Shown piece by piece: positions 63,103-64,000 of a stretch of 64,000 nt of DNA. This stretch comes from Cerasibacillus sp036516575. Lineage in GTDB: Bacteria; Bacillota; Bacilli; Bacillales; Amphibacillaceae. Made by a program: the position numbers and the translations under genes. Position 1 is the first letter of the stretch; each line of letters begins with the position of its first letter. The stretch is from positions 62,001 through 126,000 of the forward strand of contig NZ_DATBTY010000006.1 in NCBI RefSeq assembly GCF_036516575.1, written 5' to 3'. The notes under the pieces were generated by a model. That model did no database searches. It was not told the DNA's origin and saw only the letters and a list, made by a program, of their open reading frames with translations.

Positions 63103-63422
63103 TATTTTGGAGCAAGAGTCCCCTAAATGAAATAAGCGGAAAGAATGTATGAGTTTGAGGTGCCCTTCATGAGTTAGACCAATCAATGCTAACTCTAGTT
63201 TTTTACTTTTGTAAAAGCTTTTGCGTGAATCAACGCGATATAATCTCAATTCGGTTCTCCTGATTAAGTCGCATTAAGGATTAAGCCCATAATCTAATGT
63301 CACCTTTCGCCAATCTATATGAATCTCATTGATGTACTTAACTGAGCATGCCTAAATGTATCATATCGCCTATTTTCACATATGTATATATGAGATGTTT
63401 AAGTGAAAGTGAGGTAAAGTCA
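63103..63422. other. Gap between plsC and catalase genes
   Basis: About 320 AT-rich bases. I see no terminator with a clear T run, no operator and no supported frame, only the catalase ribosome site GTGAGGT at the end. Confidence 0.4.
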
Positions 63423-64000
63423 ATGGATTCTAATAAGAAAAAAGTAAATAAAAATCGAAAAACGGAACAGTTAGACCAGTTTAGGATCAAAAATACAGGT
63501 CATAAAATGACAACGAATCAAGGGTTGAAAGTATCGAATGATGAAGACTCTTTAAAAGCAGGGATACGGGGTCCGACATTACTTGAGGATTTCCATTTAA
63601 GAGAAAAGATTATGCATTTTGACCATGAACGTATTCCAGAAAGGGTCGTTCATGCCCGGGGATTTGCCGCGCATGGGGAGTTTGAGTTATATAAGTCGAT
63701 GAAAAAATATACGAGAGCACATTTTCTCCAAGAGCCGGGAAGCAAGACACCTGTTTTTGTACGTTTTTCGACGGTTGTTGGAAACTTAGGTTCGAAAGAT
63801 ACGGCGCGTGATGTACGTGGTTTTGCTACTAAATTTTATACGGAAGAGGGGAACTATGATTTAGTAGCGAACAACATGCCGGTGTTTTTTATTCAAGATG
63901 CGATAAAATTCCCCGATATTGTTCATGCGATCAAACCGGAACCTCATAATGAAATGCCACAAGCATCTTCAGCACATGATACGTTTTGGGATTGGGTGGC
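63423..64000 (+). CDS. Large-clade catalase (KatE/KatX type), 3'-truncated by window edge
   Basis: The first 192 residues of a haem catalase; the frame is open to the window end. The catalytic His lies in RVVHARGFAAHGEFE and the distal Asn in YDLVANNMPVFFIQDAIKFPD; VRFSTVVGNLGS and RDVRGFATKFYTEEG are typical. The hydrophilic N-terminal extension points to the large-subunit clade rather than KatA. ATG 63423 after GAGGT. Confidence 0.92.
   Translation, partial: MDSNKKKVNKNRKTEQLDQFRIKNTGHKMTTNQGLKVSNDEDSLKAGIRGPTLLEDFHLREKIMHFDHERIPERVVHARGFAAHGEFELYKSMKKYTRAHFLQEPGSKTPVFVRFSTVVGNLGSKDTARDVRGFATKFYTEEGNYDLVANNMPVFFIQDAIKFPDIVHAIKPEPHNEMPQASSAHDTFWDWV

Overview
The window is low-GC Bacillota chromosome, most likely from a spore-forming member of the Bacillaceae. 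The pointers are AT-rich intergenic DNA, strong AAGGAGG-type ribosome sites, many GTG and TTG starts, cre-like boxes, a csgA spore gene behind a sigma-G-type promoter, a FapR box in front of plsC, a bacterial nitric-oxide synthase, and a cydAB pair with a cydS-type microgene. I cannot name the genus. No rRNA, tRNA, CRISPR array or intact insertion sequence was seen; one decayed IS1182-type transposase tail is present.

Region 1 (1-13.3 kb): the end of a DUF819 membrane protein, a butanediol dehydrogenase and a YjiH-type membrane protein, then an unusual histidine/urocanate catabolic block. It contains a CaiB-type CoA-transferase, an acyl-CoA dehydrogenase and a urocanate hydratase in one operon. 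A second, diverged urocanate hydratase, an AraC-type regulator, hutI and hutG form another. There is no histidine ammonia-lyase and no hutM. The pairing of CoA-transferase and acyl-CoA dehydrogenase with hutU suggests that urocanate can be made by oxidising imidazolepropionate through CoA thioesters. This is the main hypothesis of this report.

Region 2 (13.3-22.9 kb): niaR diverges from nadC, followed by a TAXI-type TRAP transporter, a lipoprotein EndoU nuclease with an overlapping partner gene, a lipoprotein serpin, a 53-bp tandem array, a VLRF1-type release-factor-like protein and a PepSY protein.

Region 3 (22.9-40.7 kb): two paralogous FtsX-type ABC systems, one led by a small secreted Cys-containing peptide. 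They flank sbcDC, nos and an acyl-CoA-dehydrogenase-fold flavoprotein. A TPP-riboswitch-controlled pyrimidine/thiamine-precursor transporter (thiY, a YkoF-like protein, thiX, thiZ) follows, and then the transposase remnant.

Region 4 (40.7-55.5 kb): manganese catalase with a DUF2642 protein, gabD, rtcB with a HEPN-motif/CBS protein, a HAD phosphatase convergent with serA and a class V aminotransferase (together possibly serine synthesis), cydAB with a microgene at each end, a nucleoside hydrolase and an SSS symporter.

Region 5 (55.5-64 kb): DoxX diverging from an HxlR regulator, a sulfide/persulfide module (rhodanese, rhodanese-MBL fusion, TauE), csgA, a probable structured small RNA, a VOC protein, hypothetical proteins, queT behind a preQ1 riboswitch, plsC and the start of a large-clade catalase.

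Several intergenic regions carry short tandem arrays of different sequence but with the same 52-53 bp period, about five DNA helical turns. This is the most striking non-coding pattern in the window.
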